Part shown: positions 27,541 to 34,621 of the stretch, piece by piece
How the letters are laid out: every line of letters starts with the position of its first letter
How positions within the stretch are numbered: the first letter of the stretch is position 1
From: Psychrobacter pasteurii
Lineage (GTDB): Bacteria > Pseudomonadota > Gammaproteobacteria > Pseudomonadales > Moraxellaceae
Reading direction: 5' to 3'
Assembly (NCBI RefSeq): GCF_900162815.1
Contig: NZ_FUGD01000046.1
Location: 1-34,804, forward strand
DNA length: 34,804 nt
Program-made: the position numbers and the translations under genes
The notes under the pieces: generated by a model
Databases searched by the model: none
Told to the model about the DNA's origin: nothing
What the model saw: only the letters and a program-made list of their open reading frames with translations

Positions 27541-27587
27541 GTTTTGCTTTAACTGTTTTTAATTGCTGGTTAGACTCTAAGCAAACC

Positions 27588-28604
27588 TTAGGGCTTTCTT
27601 AACCAGCGTAGCCAAATCTCATGTCCAATAAAGAACGTCACTGCTAAAAAGAAGGGTAGCAAATAATATAGCAGTCTAAAGACCAACAACACGGCCAATA
27701 AGTAAGTCTTATCCACCATAGGTAAGGACGCCATCATTGTCAGCTCAAAGACGCCAAGCCCACCTGGAACATGGCTTAAAATTGCCAATATCATTGACTG
27801 AACAAACGCTGCAAACACCGTAAAGTACCCTACTCCCGCATCGTGAGGGAGCAGTAGATATAAAACAAATGCCACACTCGCCAAGTCAATAATTGAGATG
27901 ATAATCTGTTTAATGATCATCGCTGCAGGCGGTAAATCAAAACGCCAGCTACCTACTTGAATATGTCGACCCTGCTTACCCGACCAAGCCAGTAACCCCG
28001 CCACTATAGCCAATAGGCTAATACCTATGCCACGTATTACCGAGGCATTATGGAAAATATTTGGCACATCTATCGACAATTCAGACAACTGCATATCCAG
28101 CTGTCCCATCATAATTACTGTGGCTTCAGGGTGTAGGGCTAGTGATAAGGCTACCAAGGTGGTAATACCAAAAGTAAAAGCCATGGATACCAACCAAACA
28201 ACATTGGCAATGTTCTCAGGCCTTATCTTATTTACTCCATACATCCTAAAGCGTACTCCGGAGGCAGATAAGATTGCCAATCCGATAGTATGACCAATGG
28301 CGTAAGCGGTAAATGAGGTAAATGCCACCTTCTTAAAAGGCAACTCAATGTGCATGTGTTTCAATGCAATCGTATCGTAGAGCGTCAGGACCAAGTATCC
28401 AAATGCCACCACCAGTAGGGCCAAAAAGATGTCCACATTGGGAATCTGCTCTATGGCTGCTAAAACTTCTGAGAGCTTGATGGTATGAGTGATGGTATAT
28501 AGGGTTTTTAGAGCAAGAAGGAATATAAACAGCGCCAGCAAAAACAGTGTGCCGCGTAGCAAAACTACTTTAGGATTGAGGAATTTTTTTAGGTTTATAG
28601 ACAT
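27588..28604 (-). CDS. YbhN/MprF-type integral membrane protein (UPF0104 family)
   Basis: The 338-residue protein has about eight membrane segments and the motif SHVPGGLGVFELTMM, characteristic of the UPF0104 / lysylphosphatidylglycerol flippase domain (the membrane half of MprF; E. coli YbhN). It lacks the C-terminal synthetase domain of full MprF, so it would be a flippase-like or lipid-handling protein rather than an aminoacyl-lipid synthase. Substrate is unknown. It appears monocistronic, with its own divergent upstream region and the terminator at 27507-27540 on its 3' side. Confidence 0.85.
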   Translation of the reverse strand: MSINLKKFLNPKVVLLRGTLFLLALFIFLLALKTLYTITHTIKLSEVLAAIEQIPNVDIFLALLVVAFGYLVLTLYDTIALKHMHIELPFKKVAFTSFTAYAIGHTIGLAILSASGVRFRMYGVNKIRPENIANVVWLVSMAFTFGITTLVALSLALHPEATVIMMGQLDMQLSELSIDVPNIFHNASVIRGIGISLLAIVAGLLAWSGKQGRHIQVGSWRFDLPPAAMIIKQIIISIIDLASVAFVLYLLLPHDAGVGYFTVFAAFVQSMILAILSHVPGGLGVFELTMMASLPMVDKTYLLAVLLVFRLLYYLLPFFLAVTFFIGHEIWLRWLRKP

Positions 28605-28790
28605 ACTGCCACTTAGATTAAGACACTGAGGAATTCATAGAATTTTATATAATATAACCATAGGGGCTATAATAACAGCCTCGACAATTAGTTTGTGTAT
28701 TTATCATAAAAACATGCTGTAAATTATGCGATTGAGAGGCTGATATCCCTTGGTCTTATGAGGATAAATACATTTAAAAAAGTGCAGACA

Positions 28791-28819
28791 AAAAAAACGA
28801 GCCAAGGGCTCGTTTTTTT
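28791..28819 (-). terminator. Intrinsic terminator after the cold-shock gene, bidirectional
   Basis: AAAAAAACGAGCC (28791-28803) and GGCTCGTTTTTTT (28807-28819) form a stem with an AAG loop and long A and T runs. It lies about 80 bp after the cold-shock stop on the minus strand. Confidence 0.93.
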
Positions 28820-28897
28820 GATTCATTCAAAGTAATGTTTTTAAATTATCATCACTTTAAATTATCTTAGCTATTAGATAGCTGTGATACCGTGGGC

Positions 28898-29083
28898 TTA
28901 TGGGCCTTTAGCACCTTGAGTTACTGTGAACTCAACTTCTTGGCCTTCAGCTAGGGTTTTGAAACCTGAGCTTGCGATTTCGCTGTAATGAGCAAAAACG
29001 TCTGGACCAGTTTCTGGAGCGATAAAGCCAAAACCTTTAGCTTCGTTGAACCACTTAACAGTACCTTTGATAGTATCTGACAT
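28898..29083 (-). CDS. CspA-family cold-shock protein, truncated by a premature stop
   Basis: Cold-shock proteins are small RNA chaperones with a five-strand OB fold. This frame gives 61 residues with RNP1-type KGFGFIAP and RNP2-type DVFAHYS motifs. After GAKGP a TAA stop occurs. If that codon is read through, the same frame continues A-H-G-I-T-A-I and then reaches TAA TAG. That would make 69 residues, the usual length, and it fits the common ending GPQAxNVxxI. So a CAA (Gln) codon has apparently become TAA, removing the end of the last beta strand. The start at 29083 is set by AGGA eight bases upstream; an ATG two codons earlier would abut that site. Function of the short form is uncertain. 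Confidence 0.88.
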   Translation of the reverse strand: MSDTIKGTVKWFNEAKGFGFIAPETGPDVFAHYSEIASSGFKTLAEGQEVEFTVTQGAKGP

Positions 29084-29308
29084 ATTCATCTTCCTAATTT
29101 TAAAACATAATGACCAATTTGGTCGGATAACGCTTGAGCAACTTCTGTAAATCTTAAAACGGAGGATTAATGCTAATACTACGAGGTAATGATTTGCTGC
29201 GGTTCTCTTAAGCAGGTGCCCAGTATATACCAATACCACAGGTAAGCAAGCTTTATTTTAAAAAAACTTAAAATAACTTTAGTTTGTTTAAAATATAGTC
29301 CTTTTTAC

Positions 29309-29342
29309 TTCAAACTAGGCGCTTTTTCAAACTAGGCACTTT
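29309..29342. repeat. Two tandem 17-bp repeats between cold-shock and stress-protein genes
   Basis: TTCAAACTAGGCGCTTT (29309-29325) is followed at once by TTCAAACTAGGCACTTT (29326-29342); the two differ at one base. They lie in the region shared by the divergent cold-shock and universal-stress genes. The role is unknown: tandem operator sites or a small duplication are both possible. Confidence 0.8.
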
Positions 29343-29473
29343 ATAGTTATAAGAGTTCCTAAAATCATACTGCATCTATAATTAAATAAGCTTATGATAG
29401 TATATAGAGAGTAGGAGTTAATCACTCTCTCTATTTATGCTCTTTTAATCTTATTTACTATATAGGTGCTGCC

Positions 29474-29935
29474 ATGAGCTATAAACATATCTTGTTAGTT
29501 ACTGACCTACGCTCGGATGCCGATGTCGTTGCCCAAAAAGCAAAGTACATTCACTCACGTCAACAAGGCGCTCAGCTCTCTGTACTGCATATCATTAAAG
29601 ATACGGTGGTAGGGTTTGGTTATGAAATGGTGCCTGCAGCCAGTCTGTATGATGAAATAGATGATGAGCGCTGCAAGAACGCTAGAAAGGATCTGATTGA
29701 ATTTCTTGACCGTAACGGCTTAGATTGTAACAGTCAGGAAGTGACCACAGCCATTTCAAACAGTGAGGGCATTATCAACTACTGCCATAAAAATGACGTG
29801 GACTTAGTGATTATTGGTCGTCACGAGCGTCATGGTATCTCTGCCTGGATTAATGGAGCTACTGTGGATGCTATCTTGCCTAACGTTGATTGTGACGTAC
29901 TGGTCGTTAAGCTAGAAAAGCCGGTTAAGGAGTAA
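29474..29935 (+). CDS. UspA-family universal stress protein
   Basis: The 153-residue single-domain protein has the Usp alpha/beta fold: strand KHILLVTDL at the start, LSVLHIIKD, a central helical part, and VDLVIIGRHERHG followed by INGATVDAILPNVDCDVLVV. Usp proteins accumulate under stress and stasis. The nucleotide loop is closer to the UspA class than to the ATP-binding class because the strict GxxGx9GS pattern is absent. It is convergent with the DUF454 gene. Confidence 0.9.
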   Translation: MSYKHILLVTDLRSDADVVAQKAKYIHSRQQGAQLSVLHIIKDTVVGFGYEMVPAASLYDEIDDERCKNARKDLIEFLDRNGLDCNSQEVTTAISNSEGIINYCHKNDVDLVIIGRHERHGISAWINGATVDAILPNVDCDVLVVKLEKPVKE

Positions 29936-29955
29936 TCTAGCCAAGCGGCCTACTC

Positions 29956-29980
29956 ATAAGTACAGCCTTATAAGTACAGC
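29956..29980. repeat. Two 11-bp direct repeats in a convergent gap
   Basis: ATAAGTACAGC occurs at 29956-29966 and 29970-29980, three bases apart, between the universal stress gene and the DUF454 gene. It looks like a short local duplication; no function is suggested. Confidence 0.6.
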
Positions 29981-29985
29981 GCTCA

Positions 29986-30405
29986 CTAGGCGTCGGGCAA
30001 TCGCCATAGGTAGATGCCCACACAAAAGCAGACTAAGGCCACAGTCCAAGCGACCCATACTTGTGCATCAGGCACTGTAAAAAACAGCATAGTGCCTGAT
30101 ACGGTCATCATAATACAGGCGAGCCATTTAGCACGTCTAGGCACAGCCCTACGCTCTTCCCAATCACGAATATATTTACCCATATACTTGTGATTAATCA
30201 GCCATAGATAAAAACGTTTTGAGCCTCGAGCCCAGCAGGCGGCTGCCAGTAACACAAAGGGTGCAGTAGGCATCACTGGCAACAGTGCCCCTACCACACC
30301 CAGTCCAAAAAACATGCCCCCTAAGACAAGATACAGCCAACGCATTGAAGCGTACTTAGACGGGTTAATATTACCTGTGTAACGGTATTGGCTATCATCT
30401 GTCAT
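29986..30405 (-). CDS. DUF454 (YbaN-like) inner-membrane protein
   Basis: The 139-residue protein has three or four membrane segments and the family signature GVVGALLPVMPTAPFVLLAAACWARGSKRF, of which the LPVMPTAPF part is diagnostic of DUF454/YbaN. The following INHKYMGKYIRDWEE is also typical. Function of the family is not established. The gene lies 39 bp downstream of the ornithine-cyclodeaminase-type gene on the same strand and may be co-transcribed with it. Confidence 0.88.
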   Translation of the reverse strand: MTDDSQYRYTGNINPSKYASMRWLYLVLGGMFFGLGVVGALLPVMPTAPFVLLAAACWARGSKRFYLWLINHKYMGKYIRDWEERRAVPRRAKWLACIMMTVSGTMLFFTVPDAQVWVAWTVALVCFCVGIYLWRLPDA

Positions 30406-30444
30406 AAAACAAGGAGGCTTATTTTATTGGTGAATTAATAGAAG

Positions 30445-31476
30445 TTACAGCTCTACAGCTTGACCTATCTGATCTTGTTTGGCCGCTTGAGCAATTTTTA
30501 ACGCTACAGCCGCATCAAAGCTTGCTGCACCCACTGATTTAAATAAAGTAATCCCTTTCGAGCCATCAGCTGTCTCAACTTTCAGATCGCCAGAGACTAA
30601 ATCCATAAGTTGACCGCTTAGCTGATCCCACTGCCAGTCACAGCCTGAATTGTCATCTGCCTGAATCAAATCACCCGCTTCGTGTTTACCGCCTTCTAAG
30701 TCATCAATAACCACATAAGCGCTTGATTCGATAACAGAGTCGCTAACCTCTTTCATATTTGGCTGATAAGCACCCACAGCATTAACATGTGCGTTGGCTT
30801 TGATTTGATCGACTTCAAACAGACCTTCTGTAGCGCGGGTAGCTAAATTGATAATATCTGCGTCTTTTACCGCTTCTTCTATCGTATCGCAAACGGTTAA
30901 TGTCACATTCCACTGTGAATAATCACGCTCAAACACTTCTTTAAAGTCGTGTGCCTTATCCGTAGTGCGGTTCCAAAGTGTTACTTCGGTGATACTTGGG
31001 CACACGGTTAACACAGCACTTAATTGCTCATAAGCCATACCACCCGTACCTACTACAGCCACGGTCTTGCTGTCTGGATTGGCCATATATTTTGTGGCAA
31101 CACCAGATAAGGCTGCAGTACGAACTTGGGTCACATAGATACCATCCATAAAGGCCAGAGTTTCCCCTGTCGCTGTATCAGAAACAGCAATGGTCGCTAC
31201 CGTTGTTGGCTTATTGCGTGCTGGATTATCGGGACAAATCGTTACCAGCTTCACCACAGCGTATTCCTCCGCCCCATCAAACACTACCGAAGGCATCGAC
31301 AAGTGTGAACCGGTCTGATGACTCTCGCTGTCTTGATACGTTGGAATCACCAGACGCTCTGGTGTTTTCACCCAACTTGGGTTTTCATGCTGTACTTTTA
31401 ATAAGTCTTCAATGGCTTCAATGGCCATCGGCATGGTTAACTGCTGTTTTACGGTATCTAAATTCAATACTTGCAT
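30445..31476 (-). CDS. Ornithine cyclodeaminase / mu-crystallin family enzyme
   Basis: The 343-residue protein has an NAD(P)-binding Rossmann loop VVGTGGMA (141-148), the family block TQVRTAALSG (116-125) and KPTTVATIAVSD near 89-100. Family members include ornithine cyclodeaminase, alanine dehydrogenase (archaeal) and ketimine reductases, and length is typical. The exact substrate cannot be assigned. Its neighbour upstream on the same strand is a branched-chain amino acid transporter, so an amino-acid-related role is likely. Confidence 0.82.
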   Translation of the reverse strand: MQVLNLDTVKQQLTMPMAIEAIEDLLKVQHENPSWVKTPERLVIPTYQDSESHQTGSHLSMPSVVFDGAEEYAVVKLVTICPDNPARNKPTTVATIAVSDTATGETLAFMDGIYVTQVRTAALSGVATKYMANPDSKTVAVVGTGGMAYEQLSAVLTVCPSITEVTLWNRTTDKAHDFKEVFERDYSQWNVTLTVCDTIEEAVKDADIINLATRATEGLFEVDQIKANAHVNAVGAYQPNMKEVSDSVIESSAYVVIDDLEGGKHEAGDLIQADDNSGCDWQWDQLSGQLMDLVSGDLKVETADGSKGITLFKSVGAASFDAAVALKIAQAAKQDQIGQAVEL

Positions 31477-31599
31477 TCTTCTTCCTTAAATTATGATTTT
31501 ACTCTTTTTATTATGCTAATCCGTAGCCTATGAGTACAAGTTGCCAACTGTGGTGTTTTGTCACATGGCTCACACTTTTGTTAAAGCTAGGACCTCTTA

Positions 31600-33009
31600 T
31601 TAAGCAATAGCGTTATCCGAACGCTTAGCGACAAACCCGATTAATGCCATAACAATCGTCGGTACAATCCAGCCAAGCCCCATTTCAGATAAAGGCAGTG
31701 TATCAATCAAACTCTGCCAAGGTAAAGGGCTCGATACAATACTGGCCAACATATCATTAAAAGCAAGCAAGGTCGCTGTGCCCACGCCCAATACATAAGT
31801 TAGCGGACGATGTGCAATTAAAGGGTGCATGAGTGACAACAATACCAGCGCAATACTGATGGGATATAAAAACATCATGATTGGCACGGCAATCGCTAAA
31901 ATAGGCTCTAGACCAAGGTTTGACAGCACAGCACCTGCCACTGTAAATACCAGGACATAGCTTTTATAACTTATCTTTGGAAACAGGCTTTGAGCAAAGC
32001 TTGAGCAGGCATTAATTAAACCAATACAGGTGGTCAAACACGCCAAAATCACAATCATGCCCAGCACCACATTGCCCAAATTACCCATAAGCAGTGTGGC
32101 CGCACTTGATAACAAGACGGCTCCATTGTCATAGCCTTCAGGGCGATACATACTTACCCCAACCCAAGCTAGGCCTAAATAAACCAGTCCTAAAAAGAAA
32201 CCCGCCACTAAGGAGGACTGGATCATGATTTTAACTAACTGCTTATCACTAACTGGCTTATCAACAGAAGGACTGCTACTTAGTGGCTCTACGCTATCGC
32301 CTGCTGAAGTCTGCTTACCTGTGTTAGGTGTTTTCGGACGCATGGCTTCAATGATAGAGGCAGACAACACACTACCGAACGCCAAACCTGCCAGCGCATC
32401 TAAGGTAAAGTAGCCCTCAATAATACCAGCTGACAAAGGACTGGTCGCAAACTGCTCTGTTGGTGCTTGAGTGCCTGGTGTTAGATTAAAAATGGCTAAA
32501 CCACATAACAAAGCAATAAATACCAATAATATAGGGGTTAAAAACTTACCAATAAAATCAATCAGACGGCCCGACTTAATGGAAGATAAGTAGCAAATAC
32601 TAAAAAATACGACCACATAAACCACTAGGCCCGTATTATTTGGCAGATTAACAAACTGCTGAAACCCCATTTCATAGCCCACATTGGCCGCCCTAGGGAT
32701 GCCGTACATAACCCCGATAGACAGATACACCAATATTGCAAATATATAAGCAAACACAGCGTGTACCCGGCGCCCCACTCCCAGTAGCCCATCTGGTGAT
32801 TTGGCCACAACAATTAGACTTAATAAAGGTAATGCGATGGCTGTGGCGATAAACCCAATAACAGCTGGCGTAAAATTACTGCCTGAGTTCATACCTAACA
32901 TGGGAGGAAAAATAAGGTTGCCTGCCCCGAAGAAAAAGGACAGAAGCATGAATCCTAAAAACAATGGACTCGCCTTGGACGGTTGAGCCTCTGGTGTCTG
33001 TTTACCCAT
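31600..33009 (-). CDS. brnQ: Branched-chain amino acid:cation symporter BrnQ
   Basis: The 469-residue protein is an LIVCS-family transporter for leucine, isoleucine and valine. The N-terminal signature FFFGAGNLIFPP (about 25-36) is diagnostic, with about twelve membrane segments. A polar cytoplasmic loop around residues 226-258 (PNTGKQTSAGDSVEPLSSSP) is longer than in E. coli BrnQ, which explains the extra length. The gene is 123 bp upstream of the cyclodeaminase-type gene on the same strand. Confidence 0.93.
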   Translation of the reverse strand: MGKQTPEAQPSKASPLFLGFMLLSFFFGAGNLIFPPMLGMNSGSNFTPAVIGFIATAIALPLLSLIVVAKSPDGLLGVGRRVHAVFAYIFAILVYLSIGVMYGIPRAANVGYEMGFQQFVNLPNNTGLVVYVVVFFSICYLSSIKSGRLIDFIGKFLTPILLVFIALLCGLAIFNLTPGTQAPTEQFATSPLSAGIIEGYFTLDALAGLAFGSVLSASIIEAMRPKTPNTGKQTSAGDSVEPLSSSPSVDKPVSDKQLVKIMIQSSLVAGFFLGLVYLGLAWVGVSMYRPEGYDNGAVLLSSAATLLMGNLGNVVLGMIVILACLTTCIGLINACSSFAQSLFPKISYKSYVLVFTVAGAVLSNLGLEPILAIAVPIMMFLYPISIALVLLSLMHPLIAHRPLTYVLGVGTATLLAFNDMLASIVSSPLPWQSLIDTLPLSEMGLGWIVPTIVMALIGFVAKRSDNAIA

Positions 33010-33202
33010 AGCAATGTGAGCCTTTCATTTGTATATAAAAAGGAGCAATTGTATAGGAAGCCTGGGTTGTTGGCAAAAACTGACTGCAATTTTTTTATAC
33101 AAATAGATTGCTATATCAGAGACTTAGCAATAGATATTACTAGATAGAAACACAATGAATTAAGTCGAGATAAACACTGAAGCTGTTAGCGATTGGGCAT
33201 AA

Positions 33203-33227
33203 AAAAACCACCGGAACAGTGGTTTTT
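33203..33227 (-). terminator. Intrinsic terminator after the small lipoprotein gene, bidirectional
   Basis: AAAAACCAC (33203-33211) and GTGGTTTTT (33219-33227) form a 9-bp stem with a 7-base loop. It lies 33 bp after the stop of the minus-strand lipoprotein gene at 33260-33373. That gives the small gene its own 3' end and separates it from brnQ. Confidence 0.85.
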
Positions 33228-33259
33228 AAAAATAGCTTATTTATAGGAGGGGTAAAGCT

Positions 33260-33373
33260 TTAACTACCGGTTACTCCTCCTACTAGCCCTGTCACGGTAC
33301 AAGCTGTTAGAAAAAGTGAGCTGGTTAATAGAACAGCCAGTGCTAACTTGGTTTTCGTCAGTAATTTTAACAT
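33260..33373 (-). CDS. Small 37-residue lipoprotein
   Basis: A minus-strand frame starts at ATG 33373 with AAGGA six bases upstream. It encodes a basic start (M-L-K-L-L-T-K-T-K), a hydrophobic core and the lipobox L-T-A-C, with the lipidated cysteine at residue 25. The mature part is only 13 residues, T-V-T-G-L-V-G-G-V-T-G-S after the cysteine. A terminator follows. Size and layout recall entericidin-type lipoproteins, but the tail is too short to assign a family. It would sit in the inner or outer membrane. Ribosome site, lipobox and terminator together make a real gene likely. Confidence 0.75.
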   Translation of the reverse strand: MLKLLTKTKLALAVLLTSSLFLTACTVTGLVGGVTGS

Positions 33374-33439
33374 AGGGATTCCTTACGTCTTATACCCGTT
33401 TTTATATGAGCTCTCTATCTTGACCGATATGGCCGATTT

Positions 33440-33560
33440 TTGACTTCCTCCCCTCGCTAAACCGAGGGGATTCCTACATCTAGACGGTCAAGCCCGACCG
33501 CAAGGATGTTCTTAGCAGCATTGATATCTCTATCATGCCATGTGCCACACTCAGCACAAG
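33440..33560 (-). ncRNA. Probable right-end guide RNA (omega RNA) of the tnpB element
   Basis: In IS200/IS605 elements the TnpB guide RNA is produced from the 3' end of tnpB through the right end, and its guide comes from DNA just outside the element. Here the 3' end of tnpB overlaps a 7-bp stem, CGAGGGG with CCCCTCG (33450-33469), whose loop holds the stop codon. The guide would then begin just below 33440. The 5' limit given is arbitrary; this is inferred from the family. Confidence 0.45.
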
Positions 33561-34563
33561 CCCATCCTCTTATTCGCAAGCCTGCTCTACCTTTCGAGCT
33601 ACTGTCACCTATTTTGTGGCAGCACGAGCAGGTCTGGGTAGTGTAACTCTCATTTACGATCTCAAGCTGACAACCTGCATGCTTGCATTTGTATTCCAGT
33701 TGTCGTTTAAGTTCAAACCATCCTGCATCGTATGTTGATTTAGCTAGCTTGGTTTTTTTAGTTGTAAATGAGCGTGATTTAACATCACCAACTACAATTA
33801 AGCTGTTATCTTTAACAAGCTTGGTGGTGAATTTATGAATTAAGTCTAATCTTGTATTTTTAATTTTGGCGTGGATTGCTTTGACACGTTTTTTATTCTT
33901 AGCACGCTGGGCTACTGCTAATTTATTCGCCCACTTTTGCGTCTGCTTAATAGTGAGTTTATCACCCATTGAGGTAGTAGCAGACTCTTTTAAACCTAAG
34001 TCAATACCAACGCTGCCCATACCACTTGCTTGTTTGGGGTAGTCTTTAACAGTGATACACGCATACCAACGATTACGACTGTCTTGTACTATCTCTAAGG
34101 TGTTTATTTGATATAGGCTTAGGTTGTAGCTATCGAATACATCTATGATAAGCTTTTGACCTTTAGATAGGGATAACTGTAGGGTTGATTTCAGTGCCTT
34201 CTTACCCGTCTGCCTTGTTTGCAAATACTTGATAGCAGACTTTTTAAAAGGTATCCAACCTAGTGATTTACGTTTGGCATCAGGTCTATTAGTACGCCAG
34301 TTAAGTTTGGCTTTTTTAAATTGTTTACGTGATTTAGCGTGTGTCTCATTGATAGCTTGTAAGGTTTGACTGTGTAATCCTAAATACTCGCCACTTCCTT
34401 TGGTGTACTGGTTTAAATCATAGGCTGAAAAGTACTTACCGGTACGTTTTAGATGCTCAAAGCACAGCGCATTAATATAGTTCCACACGAAGTTCACTGA
34501 ACCGCTTAGACGATTCAGCTCTTTTATGTGCTTGTCTTTAATGCGTAGCTTGAGGGTTTTCAT
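33457..34563 (-). CDS. tnpB: TnpB, RNA-guided nuclease-family protein of IS605 type, altered RuvC-II motif
   Basis: TnpB proteins are ancestral relatives of Cas12 that use a transposon-encoded guide RNA. The 368-residue protein is full length: a basic N-terminal RNA/DNA-binding part, then RuvC-I with D188 (VGIDLGLKES). RuvC-II is SLIVVGDVKSRSF with G259 where glutamate normally stands. A zinc finger has C312, C314/C315 and C336/C339, and RuvC-III is HDRDINAAKNIL with D344/D346. E284 (GWFELKRQLEYK) could be a displaced acidic residue. Many lysines in the first 120 residues are typical. The stop codon lies inside the right-end hairpin. No tnpA is adjacent. Whether the nuclease is active is uncertain. 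Confidence 0.9.
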   Translation of the reverse strand: MKTLKLRIKDKHIKELNRLSGSVNFVWNYINALCFEHLKRTGKYFSAYDLNQYTKGSGEYLGLHSQTLQAINETHAKSRKQFKKAKLNWRTNRPDAKRKSLGWIPFKKSAIKYLQTRQTGKKALKSTLQLSLSKGQKLIIDVFDSYNLSLYQINTLEIVQDSRNRWYACITVKDYPKQASGMGSVGIDLGLKESATTSMGDKLTIKQTQKWANKLAVAQRAKNKKRVKAIHAKIKNTRLDLIHKFTTKLVKDNSLIVVGDVKSRSFTTKKTKLAKSTYDAGWFELKRQLEYKCKHAGCQLEIVNESYTTQTCSCCHKIGDSSSKGRAGLRIRGWACAECGTWHDRDINAAKNILAVGLDRLDVGIPSV

Positions 34564-34575
34564 ACCTTAAGTATG
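34561..34575 (-). promoter_or_regulatory. Inverted repeat enclosing the tnpB start codon
   Basis: On the minus strand CATAC-TTAAG-GTATG forms a 5-bp stem with a 5-base loop, and the tnpB ATG is the last three bases of the second arm. In RNA it would pair the start codon. It may be the left-end hairpin recognised by the transposase or a translational brake; both uses are known in such elements. Confidence 0.5.
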
Positions 34576-34621
34576 GCAAGTTTAATTTTGACTTACAACC
34601 CTTCAACGACTTCTTACGACA

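Larger units (their letters stand above)
33438..34594 (-). mobile_element. IS200/IS605-type element carrying only tnpB
   Basis: The element consists of tnpB flanked by short non-coding ends. A hairpin at the right end (33450-33469) overlaps the tnpB stop, and the likely right boundary after the tetranucleotide TCAA falls near 33440. A second short inverted repeat lies at the other end, at the tnpB start. The motif TTTTGACTT is found at both boundaries (33438-33446 and 34586-34594). No Y1 transposase gene (tnpA) is present in the window, so the copy would depend on a transposase elsewhere. The exact ends are inferred. Confidence 0.65.

Noticed and set aside
28656..28684. Third TATAAT within an imperfect repeat (GGGGCT...AGCCTC)
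   Set aside because: The stem is short with a mismatch and it faces no gene at a sensible distance, so it does not support a shared motif.
29084..29239. Extended start of the cold-shock frame
   Set aside because: The 50-odd upstream codons have no cold-shock homology, and AGGA is placed for the ATG at 29083.
33535..33738. 67-codon plus-strand frame within tnpB
   Set aside because: It is antisense to the conserved zinc-finger and RuvC part of tnpB.
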